Part shown: in pieces, positions 26,424 to 34,223 of the stretch
Numbering within the stretch: the stretch's first letter is position 1
Layout of the letters: the number at the start of each line of letters is the position of its first letter
Origin: Streptomyces sp. CB01635
GTDB lineage: Bacteria > Actinomycetota > Actinomycetes > Streptomycetales > Streptomycetaceae
Direction of reading: 5' to 3'
Length of the DNA: 64,000 bases
NCBI RefSeq assembly: GCF_002803065.1
Contig: NZ_NNBL01000003.1
Coordinates: 1,199,461-1,263,460 of the forward strand
Notes under the pieces: model-generated
What the model was told of the DNA's origin: nothing
The model's input: the letters and a program-made list of their open reading frames with translations, nothing else
The model's database searches: none
Program-made: the position numbers and the translations under genes

Positions 26424-29186
26424 TCAGCCGTCGGATTCCGGTGACGGGATGTAGGCGCCCGGCACGTCCTTCGGGGCGAAGATCTTGTTCTCGCCGGGGT
26501 ACGGCTTCGACCACTCGTGCGTCTGGTACCACGTGAAGTGGTTCATCTGCGCGGGGTTCGCGAAGTCGGGCTTGGCGTCGCGCCCGGTCAGCCGCTGCTG
26601 CGACTTCCAGGCGTCCCACTGCGCCGCGAGCTTCTGCTTGTCCGCCGGCACCTTCGCCGACGGCGCCGCCGCGGCATTGGGGTTCTGCGGCGCAGGGGTG
26701 TCCAGGCCGCAGGAGGGCGGGGTCTTCAGACCGCCGGTGAGCGAGGTCCGGTTGGGCAGCGTCTTGAAGGGCGTGGGGTCCGCCTTCTGGCTGAACGCCC
26801 CACGCATCGGGCTGGCCGCGCTGTCCTTCTGGTTCATCGGGTGGACCCCGAGGATCTGCTCGATGGTGCGGATCATCGTGATCTGCGAGTAGTAGTGGCT
26901 GTCGACGACGCCGTGCCTGGCCCAGGGGCTGATGATCTGGATCGGGGCGCGGTGGCCGTCGACGTGGTCGAGGCCGGCCTGGGAGTCGTCCTCGACCACG
27001 AAGATCGCCGAGTCCTTCCAGTACTTGCTGTGCGAGATCTCGTCGACCATCCTGCCGACCGCCAGGTCGTTGTCCGCGACCTGGGCGGCGGCGTTCGCCG
27101 GACCGCCGGTGTGGTCGCTGGACAGCCAGAACATGTTCAGGTTGGCCGGCCCGTTCTTCTCGAAGTCACGCTTCCAGATCTCGGACCGGTAGATGTCCGG
27201 GACGCTCGTGTCGAACTTCGGGAACCCGTGCACCGACACGGAGTTGAGGGACGGGATGGGCGAGGAGGACACCAGGGGGTAGGCGGTGTCCTGACCGGTC
27301 GCGCCCATGTTCTTGGAGTCGCAGTACAGGTTCTGCCAGCTCGCGTCCGCCGGCTTGGTGAGGAACTGCTGGAACTCGCCGAAGTCCCGTACGGACTTGC
27401 CCGCGGCCTGGGCACCGGTCCAGATGAAGCCGGTCCTCTGGTGACCGAGCGCGTCGTCCTCGGTGTCGTAACTGCGCGCGTACTCACCGGCCGAGGACTC
27501 GGTGTACTCCGGGTCGTCGGCTTGCATCAGCCAGTTGTGGCCCTCGGCGGAGTTCGTACCGATATCGTACGTGTTGTCGTACAGGCCGAACTGCTTGGCC
27601 AGCGCGTGCTGGTTCGGCGTCACGTTCTCGCCGAACTGTGCCAGCGACGGGTCGCCGTTGCCCTCCGGGACGTCGCCGAGAACCTGGTCGTAGGTCCGGT
27701 TCTCCTTGACGATCAGGAAGACGTGCTTGATCGTCGACGGGTCTCCGAGCCGCTCCGGGACCGGCACCGGCTTCGGCTTCTTCTTGCCCTTGCCGTGGGT
27801 CAGTGTCACCGAGCCGCTGGTCCAGCCGTTCTGCCGGAAGACCTTGGCCGTCTGCGACTTGATGACGCGGTCGTTCGGCAGGGTGAACCGCTGCACGCTC
27901 GACGTCGTGTCGTGGGTGGCGTGCCCGGCGCTGGTGGTGGGGCGGCGGGCGTCGATTCCACGGGTGTTGGAGACGACCACCTGCTTGCCGACGGTGGCGA
28001 TCTCGGCGGGGAAGTAGTCCGTCGGGAGCAGGCCGACGTAACTGACCGGCTCCTGCGGGGTCGTGTACCGGTAGACGGCGACCGCGTTGGCGCGGCCGAG
28101 AGTCACCAGCAGATGGCCGTCGTCGGTGAGCGTCACCGCGTCGGGCTCGTAGCCGACCGACGACTCCGGCCACGGCTGGGTGGCGACGGTCTGCACGACC
28201 TTGTTCTTGGTGGTGTCGATGACCGACACGTCGTTGGTGGCGGTGTTGGTGACGAACAGCGCGTTCTTCTTGGCGTACAGCGCGGTCGGGTGCAGACCGA
28301 CGTTGATGCTCGATACGGCGGCATCCGGGTTCGCCAGGTCGATGACGCTGACCGTGCCGGTGGTGGTGGAGGCGGTCACCGGGTCGGCGGGCACCTGGGT
28401 GTTGTAGGAGTTGATCGTGGTGTCGCGGGGCTTCGCGGGACGCCCGCCCTCGTTACTGACGTAGAGCTTGGTGCCGACCTCGGCCATGTCACGCGGGGCG
28501 TTGCCCACGGACCAGCTCCGCTCGATGGCGCCGGTCGCCGCGTCGATGGCGACGACGCGGTTCTGGCCGTTGACCGCCGAGTACACGGTGGAGCCGTCGG
28601 ACGAGAACACGGGCTCGCCCACCAGCGCGTGCCTGGGCCCGTCCGCCGGGATCTTCACGGAGGTCGGGTTGGCGACGCTGCCGTCCGCGTTGACGGTGAA
28701 TCTGGTGTAGCCGTCGATCTGGCCCAGCCACAGCTGCGAACCGTCGGGCGAGTACGTGGGGCCTTCCTGGCCCACGTCGTTGCCGCTGATCCGCAGGTCG
28801 GCCGACGCGGAGTTGCCGACGAGCTGCTGCACCTTCCAGCTCTTGAGGTCGACGACGGAAAGGGCCATACCGCCGTCGGTGATCGAGGCCGCGAGATGCG
28901 TGCCGTCCGGGCTGACCGAGGACGACATGATCTTGCCGTTGTTGACGACGAGACGGTCGCCGTAGGGGGCGATGTACTGATCACTGGAGATGACCTGGCC
29001 CTGACGCGTGCTCTGGCCGACCTGGTCGGTGCCGAACTGGTGCGTCTGGGCGAAAGCGGTGCCCGCGGCGGCGAGGGCGAGAGCCGAGATGCCGGCCGTG
29101 GCCAGGGGTATCCGGCGGCCGATGCGTCTGCCGAGAAGGCCGGAACGGTCCTTCGCGGTACGCCTGCGACGGCGTGTCACCTGCAT
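26424..29186 (-). CDS. Exported YVTN beta-propeller/alkaline-phosphatase-superfamily phosphoesterase
   Basis: A 920-residue exported protein. A signal peptide (GISALALAAAGTAFA, residues about 32-46) follows a basic N-terminus. Residues about 60-500 form a YVTN/YncE-type beta-propeller (repeats such as KLYVSNEGG, GTVSVIDLANP, NDVSVIDTTKN). Residues about 505-830 form a phosphoesterase domain: HVFLIVKENRTYDQVLGD, NSAEGHNWL, FVVEDDSQAGLDHVDGHR and the PYDS-like element ISPWARHG, metal-site features of phospholipase C/acid phosphatase-type enzymes. The N-terminus has no lipobox. It is the third gene of an operon with an ABC ATPase and permease (4-bp spacing), so it may be linked to that exporter. 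Confidence 0.88.
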   Translation of the reverse strand: MQVTRRRRRTAKDRSGLLGRRIGRRIPLATAGISALALAAAGTAFAQTHQFGTDQVGQSTRQGQVISSDQYIAPYGDRLVVNNGKIMSSSVSPDGTHLAASITDGGMALSVVDLKSWKVQQLVGNSASADLRISGNDVGQEGPTYSPDGSQLWLGQIDGYTRFTVNADGSVANPTSVKIPADGPRHALVGEPVFSSDGSTVYSAVNGQNRVVAIDAATGAIERSWSVGNAPRDMAEVGTKLYVSNEGGRPAKPRDTTINSYNTQVPADPVTASTTTGTVSVIDLANPDAAVSSINVGLHPTALYAKKNALFVTNTATNDVSVIDTTKNKVVQTVATQPWPESSVGYEPDAVTLTDDGHLLVTLGRANAVAVYRYTTPQEPVSYVGLLPTDYFPAEIATVGKQVVVSNTRGIDARRPTTSAGHATHDTTSSVQRFTLPNDRVIKSQTAKVFRQNGWTSGSVTLTHGKGKKKPKPVPVPERLGDPSTIKHVFLIVKENRTYDQVLGDVPEGNGDPSLAQFGENVTPNQHALAKQFGLYDNTYDIGTNSAEGHNWLMQADDPEYTESSAGEYARSYDTEDDALGHQRTGFIWTGAQAAGKSVRDFGEFQQFLTKPADASWQNLYCDSKNMGATGQDTAYPLVSSSPIPSLNSVSVHGFPKFDTSVPDIYRSEIWKRDFEKNGPANLNMFWLSSDHTGGPANAAAQVADNDLAVGRMVDEISHSKYWKDSAIFVVEDDSQAGLDHVDGHRAPIQIISPWARHGVVDSHYYSQITMIRTIEQILGVHPMNQKDSAASPMRGAFSQKADPTPFKTLPNRTSLTGGLKTPPSCGLDTPAPQNPNAAAAPSAKVPADKQKLAAQWDAWKSQQRLTGRDAKPDFANPAQMNHFTWYQTHEWSKPYPGENKIFAPKDVPGAYIPSPESDG

Positions 29187-29190
29187 GGAC

Positions 29191-30543
29191 TTATCCCTTC
29201 GAGGTAGGGAGCAGTTCGACGTTGCCGTCGAACTGCCAGAGCGGGTTCGGTCCGTCCCCGGTCGGGGTCCGCACCAGGAAGTAGCCGTTCACTTCCTTCG
29301 GTCCGTCGCCGTCGGCCATGAACCGCCCGTCAGCGGTGACGTCGAGCTGGTAGATGGCCGACCCTGTGGCCTCGACGTCGGGGAGATGCCAGGAGACGAC
29401 GCAGCGCCAGTCGTTGCCCGGCCCTTCGGCCGCGACCCTGGTGCTGCCCTTGGTGCACACCGCGCTCGCCTTGAGCTGCGCTTCGGTGACGTCGGGGCGG
29501 TTGAGCTGCTCGGTCTGCAGGCGGTAGAGATGGGCGAATGCCGTGGCGACCGAGCGCTGCACCTTGTCCTGCTCGATGCCGGAGCCCGTGGCCGAGGTCG
29601 CCGGGGCGACGACGACGGCCGTCAGGACGAGGAGCCCGACGAGCGGCAGGGCTCCGACCGTGATGGCGCGGCGCCCCGAGCCGTCGTGGGTCAGGTTGGT
29701 GAAGTCCCGCCTCAGAAAAAGGGCATAGGCCAGCGCCGTCGCGGTCACCGCCCACAACAGGCTGACAACGATGCCGATGAGGAGCGGACCGAGCTGTGCC
29801 GGGCCGGTGAACAGACCGTTCCAGGCAATGAAGGCGTAGCTGGGCAGGGCCAGGCGCACGGCGACGGGGAGCGGCAGCATCTGGGCGAGCTGCATCGTGA
29901 GCGCGACGAGCATGGGCAGCAGGAGCCCCATCGGGGAGCGCCCGAGCGCGACGGAACCGAGCAGTCCGATCGCGGCGAAGGCCAGGGTCGGGGCGAGTAC
30001 GCAGACCCAGGCGAGCAGGACCTGGACGGCTGCGTCTCCCGGCGACAAGAGGTGTCCGTCGAGACCGACCAGCGGCTGGTTGCCGACCGCCACGATCCCA
30101 CCGGCCGCGCCGGAACAGGCCAGCCCGGCGACGAGCAGCAGGATGACGGTGAGGCTGGCCAGTGCCTTCGCCGCGAAGATCCGCCGGGGCGAGCGGACCG
30201 CCACGAGCAGATGGCGCCAGGTACCCAGCCGGTCCTCGGAGGCGAACACGTCACCGGCGACCACCGAAGTCAGCAGCGGGAGCGCCCAGGTACCCGAGAA
30301 ACCGAGCACCACCAGCGATCCGGCCCATCCCGTGGCGTGCATCCAGCGACCGAAGAGTGTGTCGACGGGGAGCGAGCTCTGCTGGCTCACCGCTGCGACG
30401 AAGAGCGCCGGCGCGATCCAGCAGGCGAGGACCAGCAGGCGGACCCGCCATTGCGAGACGAGCTTGACGAGCTCGAAGCGGTAGCCGCGGGCCACCGAGA
30501 CGCGGGCAGCGGCGGCGGGGCCGGCGGCGATGGTTGCGGTCAT
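29191..30543 (-). CDS. ABC transporter permease with C-terminal extracytoplasmic domain
   Basis: A 450-residue membrane protein. Residues about 30-325 hold six or more helices of the ABC-2 type (LVLACWIAPALFVAAVS, VILLLVAGLACSGAAGGIV, LLIGIVVSLLWAVTATALA, AITVGALPLVGLLVLTAVVV). The last 115 residues are soluble, with CTKGSTRVAAEGPGNDWRC as a likely disulfide loop and LYRLQTEQLNRPDV, so they probably form an extracytoplasmic domain. The ATG at 30543 overlaps the ATPase stop by four bases. No family with this tail is recognised. It is probably half of an exporter with the preceding ATPase. Confidence 0.82.
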   Translation of the reverse strand: MTATIAAGPAAAARVSVARGYRFELVKLVSQWRVRLLVLACWIAPALFVAAVSQQSSLPVDTLFGRWMHATGWAGSLVVLGFSGTWALPLLTSVVAGDVFASEDRLGTWRHLLVAVRSPRRIFAAKALASLTVILLLVAGLACSGAAGGIVAVGNQPLVGLDGHLLSPGDAAVQVLLAWVCVLAPTLAFAAIGLLGSVALGRSPMGLLLPMLVALTMQLAQMLPLPVAVRLALPSYAFIAWNGLFTGPAQLGPLLIGIVVSLLWAVTATALAYALFLRRDFTNLTHDGSGRRAITVGALPLVGLLVLTAVVVAPATSATGSGIEQDKVQRSVATAFAHLYRLQTEQLNRPDVTEAQLKASAVCTKGSTRVAAEGPGNDWRCVVSWHLPDVEATGSAIYQLDVTADGRFMADGDGPKEVNGYFLVRTPTGDGPNPLWQFDGNVELLPTSKG

Positions 30544-31481
30544 CTGCTGTTCTCCTGCTGCTCGGTGAGGGCGAGAAACGCCGCTTCGAGCGGCGACACC
30601 ACGGGCGCGAGCTCGCGCAGCGCGATGTCCGCGTGCACGAGCCGCACCACCAGTTCGTCGAGGGCGGGCACCGGGGCGCGCACGACGAGCGCCTCGGTGT
30701 CGTGCCGTCCCACGGCGTTCTCGACGACGCAGATCCCAGAGGTGTCGGCCGCAAGGCGGCGCGCGGCCTGCGGGTCGGAGGTCAGCAGCCGGTAGTCGAG
30801 CTCGCTGTTCTCGGCGGCCAGCTTGCTCAGCGGGCCGGAGAAGACGATCCGTCCGGTGGCGAGGATGGTGACCTCCGAGCACAGCGCCTCGAGGTCGTCC
30901 ATGCGGTGGCTCGACAGCACGACGCTGGTGCCCTCCGTCGCGAGCCGGGCCAGGACACCGTGTACGTGCTTCTTCCCTGCCGGGTCGAGTCCGTTGGACG
31001 GCTCGTCGAGCACGAGCAGCCGGGGCTTGGTGAGCAGGGCCGCGGCGAGCCCGAGCCGCTGACGCATGCCGAGGGAGAAGCCGCGGGCACGGTCGTCGGC
31101 GACATCGGTGAGCCCGACCTGTTCGAGTACGTCGCCGATCCCCGATGCCCGTGCGTCGACGCCGCGGAGGGCGGCCAGCGCGGCCAGGTTCTGCCTGGCG
31201 GTGAGCGAGGGGTAGAGACCGGGACCGTCCACGAAGCCGGCGACGCCCTCGGGAGCGGCGAGCGCCCGTCCGATGGGCGTACCCAGGATGTCCAGTCGGC
31301 CGTCGTCGGCGACGGCCAGGCCCAGCAGGAGCCCGAGCAGCGTCGTCTTCCCGGCGCCGTTCGGTCCGACCAGGCCGTGGATCTGCCCCTGCGCCACATC
31401 CATATCGATGTCGTCGAGCGCGATGACGTCGCCGAAATGCTTGGTGATCCCGCGAGCCCGTATGGCGAGGCTTTCGTCCAT
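30540..31481 (-). CDS. ABC transporter ATP-binding protein
   Basis: A 313-residue ABC ATPase. Walker A is GPNGAGKTT (about 38-46), the signature region is FSLGMRQRLGLAAAL (about 138-152), Walker B is LLVLDEPSNGLDP (159-171) and the switch histidine lies in VVLSSHRMDDL. This form, with an acidic ABC signature lead and a C-terminal extension of about 90 residues, is typical of ABC-2 exporters (drug, lipid or lantibiotic-immunity type). It starts the operon ATPase-permease-phosphoesterase. Substrate unknown. Confidence 0.9.
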   Translation of the reverse strand: MDESLAIRARGITKHFGDVIALDDIDMDVAQGQIHGLVGPNGAGKTTLLGLLLGLAVADDGRLDILGTPIGRALAAPEGVAGFVDGPGLYPSLTARQNLAALAALRGVDARASGIGDVLEQVGLTDVADDRARGFSLGMRQRLGLAAALLTKPRLLVLDEPSNGLDPAGKKHVHGVLARLATEGTSVVLSSHRMDDLEALCSEVTILATGRIVFSGPLSKLAAENSELDYRLLTSDPQAARRLAADTSGICVVENAVGRHDTEALVVRAPVPALDELVVRLVHADIALRELAPVVSPLEAAFLALTEQQENSR

Positions 31482-31867
31482 GACTGCCTTCCCTGGAAAC
31501 CTCCGAGGACCTTAGGGACGGCATACGACGCAGGCGGGGACGGACGCTTGACGTTCAGAGAACGGGAGACGACCGGAATGCGTCGCGCCGATGCCTGGCC
31601 GGTTACGGTCGGTATTTCGAACAGGCTGTTGTTCAGGGGGAGTTGGCGCGCAGTCATCCACAGTCTGCGCCACACAGAACCACCGGCATGGAGACACGGA
31701 CGTGACGACGCACTACCTGAGCACGCGCCTTCATCACAGTCATCGACGCACTCGTCGCACCGACATGACCGTCCACCGGTGACGACCGGCGCTACCGGGC
31801 ATGGGCACACAAGTACTGACGAGCATGACAAGCTGTCCTTCCCATTGCCCGAACCCAGGAGGTCACC
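31482..31867. other. Intergenic region between divergent genes
   Basis: A 386-bp divergent region between the ABC operon and the DUF5302 gene. No protein gene with a ribosome-binding site is supported. It should hold both promoters. An A/T-rich stretch near 31590-31640 (TCGGTATTTCGAACAGGCTG, then TTGTTCAG) is a plausible core, but no -10/-35 is assigned. Confidence 0.4.
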
Positions 31868-32128
31868 ATGGCTGCAGAGTCTGCATCGCAGGAAGGTTCG
31901 GAGCCGACCGAGGCCGAGACGGAACAGCCGGCGCCCGAAACGCAAGGACTGGCGCCCGACGAGGAGGGTCAGTACGACCTGAAGCGTAAGTTCCGCGAGG
32001 CGCTCGACCGTAAGCGCGGCATGCAGGCGGACGCCGCCGGCGGCGCCGCGAAGACCGCGTCGAAGATCCGTGGCGCGCACGGTCCGGCTTCGAGCCAGAA
32101 GTCCTTCCGACGCAAGAGCGGCGGCTGA
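31868..32128 (+). CDS. DUF5302 family small basic-tailed protein
   Basis: An 86-residue protein with an acidic, Glu/Pro-rich first half and a basic C-terminus ending SFRRKSGG. The core DLKRKFREALDRKRG, a Lys/Arg-rich helix, and KIRGAHGPASSQKSFRRK are the DUF5302 signature, a short actinobacterial family of unknown function. A strong AGGAGGT ribosome-binding site lies seven bases before the ATG. It stands alone ahead of an APC permease with an 83-bp gap. Confidence 0.85.
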   Translation: MAAESASQEGSEPTEAETEQPAPETQGLAPDEEGQYDLKRKFREALDRKRGMQADAAGGAAKTASKIRGAHGPASSQKSFRRKSGG

Positions 32129-32211
32129 GCACGGCAGAGCTCCTTCGACGGTGAGGCGCCGCATGGCACGCTGAGCCCCCTGGGTCTGTGATCGTCTGGG
32201 AGGTTGGCCAC

Positions 32212-33822
32212 GTGGCGCAGTATCAGCCGGCGGGGACTGTGGGCGATGCGGACGCCCGAGCCGAGGAGAACCGGCTCCGCAAGGATCTCGGTTTCTGGGG
32301 CCTGACCGCGATCGGCTTCTCCAACATCCTCGGCTCGGGCTGGCTGTTCGCCGCCCTGTACGCCGCCCAGACCGCCGGCCCCGCCGCACTGCTGTCCTGG
32401 ATCGCGGCCGGCGCGCTCTGCGCACTGGTGGCCCTGGTCATGGTCGAACTCGGCGCTACCAGGCCGGAGGGCGGCGGCACCGTCCGGTGGCCGCTGTACG
32501 CGAGCGGCCGACTGGTCGGCACGGTCGTCGGCTGGTCCGTCCTGCTCTCCGTGGGCGGCACCGCCGCCGAGATCAGCGCGATCATGCAATACGCCGCCCA
32601 CTACGTGCCCGGGCTCTACGAAGGCGGCAGGCTCACCGCGTCGGGCCTGGGCGTCGCCTCCGCGCTCAGTGTGCTGCTCACCGCGCTGAACTGGTTCGCG
32701 GTAAGAATGTTCGCCCGCCTGAACAACCTCGTGTCGGTGTTCAAGGTCGTCGTCCCCGTGGTCACGATCGTCGCGCTCTTCCTGTCCGGCACCCACTCGG
32801 GCCGCCTCACCGACCACGGCGGCTTCGCCCCGTACGGCTACGCCGCGTGCCTGGCCGCACTCGCCGGCGGCGGCATCGTGTACTCCGTGAACGGCTTCCA
32901 GGCCCCCCTGGACTTCTCCGGCGAAGCCCGCAATCCGCGCCGCAACGTGCCCGCAGCCGTGCTCACCGGCATCGCCCTCGCGGTGCTGGTCTACCTCGGA
33001 CTCCAGCTCGCGTTCCTGTACACGGTGCCCGACTCACTCCTCGCGCACGGCTGGCAGGGCGTCAACTTCGATTCCCCGTTCGGCCAGCTCGCCCTGGTGC
33101 TCAACCTGCACTGGCTGGCGACCCTGCTCTACGCCGACGCGGTCGTCTCCCCGGGCGGTTCGGCCTACGTGGGCGTCGCCATCGACGCCCGCCACACGTA
33201 CGCCCTCGCGAAGAACGGCCTGGTGCCCCGGTTCTTCATGCGGATCGACCCCCGGTCCGGCATCGCGCGCCGCGCCCTGGTCCTCAACCTCGTCGTCATC
33301 ATCCTGTTCATGCTGCCGTTCGGCGGCTGGCAGGACATCGTGAGCGTGATGGGCGACATGTACCTCCTGATCTACGCGGCCTCGGCGGTCGCCGTCGCGT
33401 CATTCCGGGCTCACGACCGCGAGCGCGGTGTGCCCCTCGCGGACGGTCAGGTGCCGGGCGTGCGCTGGATCGCGCCGGTCAGCTTCGCCGTGTCCACCGA
33501 GTTCGTCTACTGGTCCGGCTGGGAACACCTGCGGCTCGCCCTGCCTCTGGTCCTGGCCGGAGTCCCGCTGTACCTGCTGCAACGGCGCCGGACGGCGGGA
33601 CGCCCCGTACGCGAGGAACTGCGTCAGGGGGCCTGGATCGTCTTCCATCTGGCGGCGCTGACCCTGCTGTCATGGCTCGGCACGTTCGGAGGCTCCGGAC
33701 ATCTGCCGGCCCCGTACGACACCGTCGTGGTCGGTGTGCTGGCGCTCGCGGTCTTCGTATGGGCGGTGCACTCGGGCGCAGCCCATCTCCGCACGGATCC
33801 GTCAGGTGAGCGGGCGTTCTAG
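32212..33822 (+). CDS. APC-superfamily amino acid/polyamine permease
   Basis: A 536-residue membrane protein with 12-13 helices. The signature of the amino acid-polyamine-organocation superfamily is FWGLTAIGFSNILGSGWLFA (helix 1), followed by EGGGTVRWPLYASG in helix 3. Sodium- or proton-coupled uptake of an amino acid or amine is expected. The GTG at 32212 was taken over the earlier GTG at 32188 because GGGAGG lies eight bases before it. Substrate unknown. It ends before a 400-bp non-coding stretch. Confidence 0.87.
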   Translation: MAQYQPAGTVGDADARAEENRLRKDLGFWGLTAIGFSNILGSGWLFAALYAAQTAGPAALLSWIAAGALCALVALVMVELGATRPEGGGTVRWPLYASGRLVGTVVGWSVLLSVGGTAAEISAIMQYAAHYVPGLYEGGRLTASGLGVASALSVLLTALNWFAVRMFARLNNLVSVFKVVVPVVTIVALFLSGTHSGRLTDHGGFAPYGYAACLAALAGGGIVYSVNGFQAPLDFSGEARNPRRNVPAAVLTGIALAVLVYLGLQLAFLYTVPDSLLAHGWQGVNFDSPFGQLALVLNLHWLATLLYADAVVSPGGSAYVGVAIDARHTYALAKNGLVPRFFMRIDPRSGIARRALVLNLVVIILFMLPFGGWQDIVSVMGDMYLLIYAASAVAVASFRAHDRERGVPLADGQVPGVRWIAPVSFAVSTEFVYWSGWEHLRLALPLVLAGVPLYLLQRRRTAGRPVREELRQGAWIVFHLAALTLLSWLGTFGGSGHLPAPYDTVVVGVLALAVFVWAVHSGAAHLRTDPSGERAF

Positions 33823-34182
33823 GGGTGCGAGGGTCCGGCGACGGAGGCCGGCTCTCGGCGGCGGGCCTGGGTGCGTCTGGCGCCGGGGCCATCGGCTTGC
33901 CGCGCACGAGGACCTCCTTACTCGGCGACGGAAGCCGCGTTGGCGGCTGAACTCGCTGTCGTGGCAGTGGACTTGACGGACATGACGCTCTTCTCGCGGC
34001 TGCGGCCGGATCCCGGCGGGATTCCTTGCGAAGCGCTTGATCCTTCAAGGGGAGCGGAGAGCGGTCGGTCGATTACCCCGGGGGTAACGAGCGGAGGCCA
34101 CACCGCTGGCGCAGCCTCGTCGGGCGGCGCGTCTGCCCAGGTCAGGTGGCATGGCCGCATGGGTGTGCCCGGAGTAGATTGG
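33823..34182. other. Non-coding region before the MFS/MarR operon
   Basis: A GC-palindrome, TTACCCC (34073-34079) and GGGGGTAA (34080-34087), stands about 140 bp before the MFS start and may be an operator. On the minus strand a 21-codon frame at 33918-33983 encodes MSVKSTATTASSAANAASVA plus a final glutamate, Ser/Thr/Ala-rich, with only a weak purine stretch before its ATG. Its status as a gene is unproven. Confidence 0.35.
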
Positions 34183-34192
34183 TTGATGTCAA
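34183..34192. promoter_or_regulatory. MarR-box-like inverted repeat
   Basis: TTGATGTCAA, with arms TTGA and TCAA around a 2-bp centre, lies 31 bp before the GTG of the MFS exporter. An outer pair, GTTG and CAAC, gives the wider GTTGATGTCAAGCAAC. MarR repressors often bind such TTGAnnTCAA-type palindromes. The MarR gene follows the exporter, so autoregulation of the operon is likely. Confidence 0.55.
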
Positions 34193-34223
34193 GCAACTGA
34201 CTCCCGGGCGGGAGTGATGCCCT

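Noticed and set aside
26517..29207. An 896-codon plus-strand frame opposite the phosphoesterase
   Set aside because: Arg/Val/Gly/Leu-rich with no motif. It is the antisense image of a clear exported protein.
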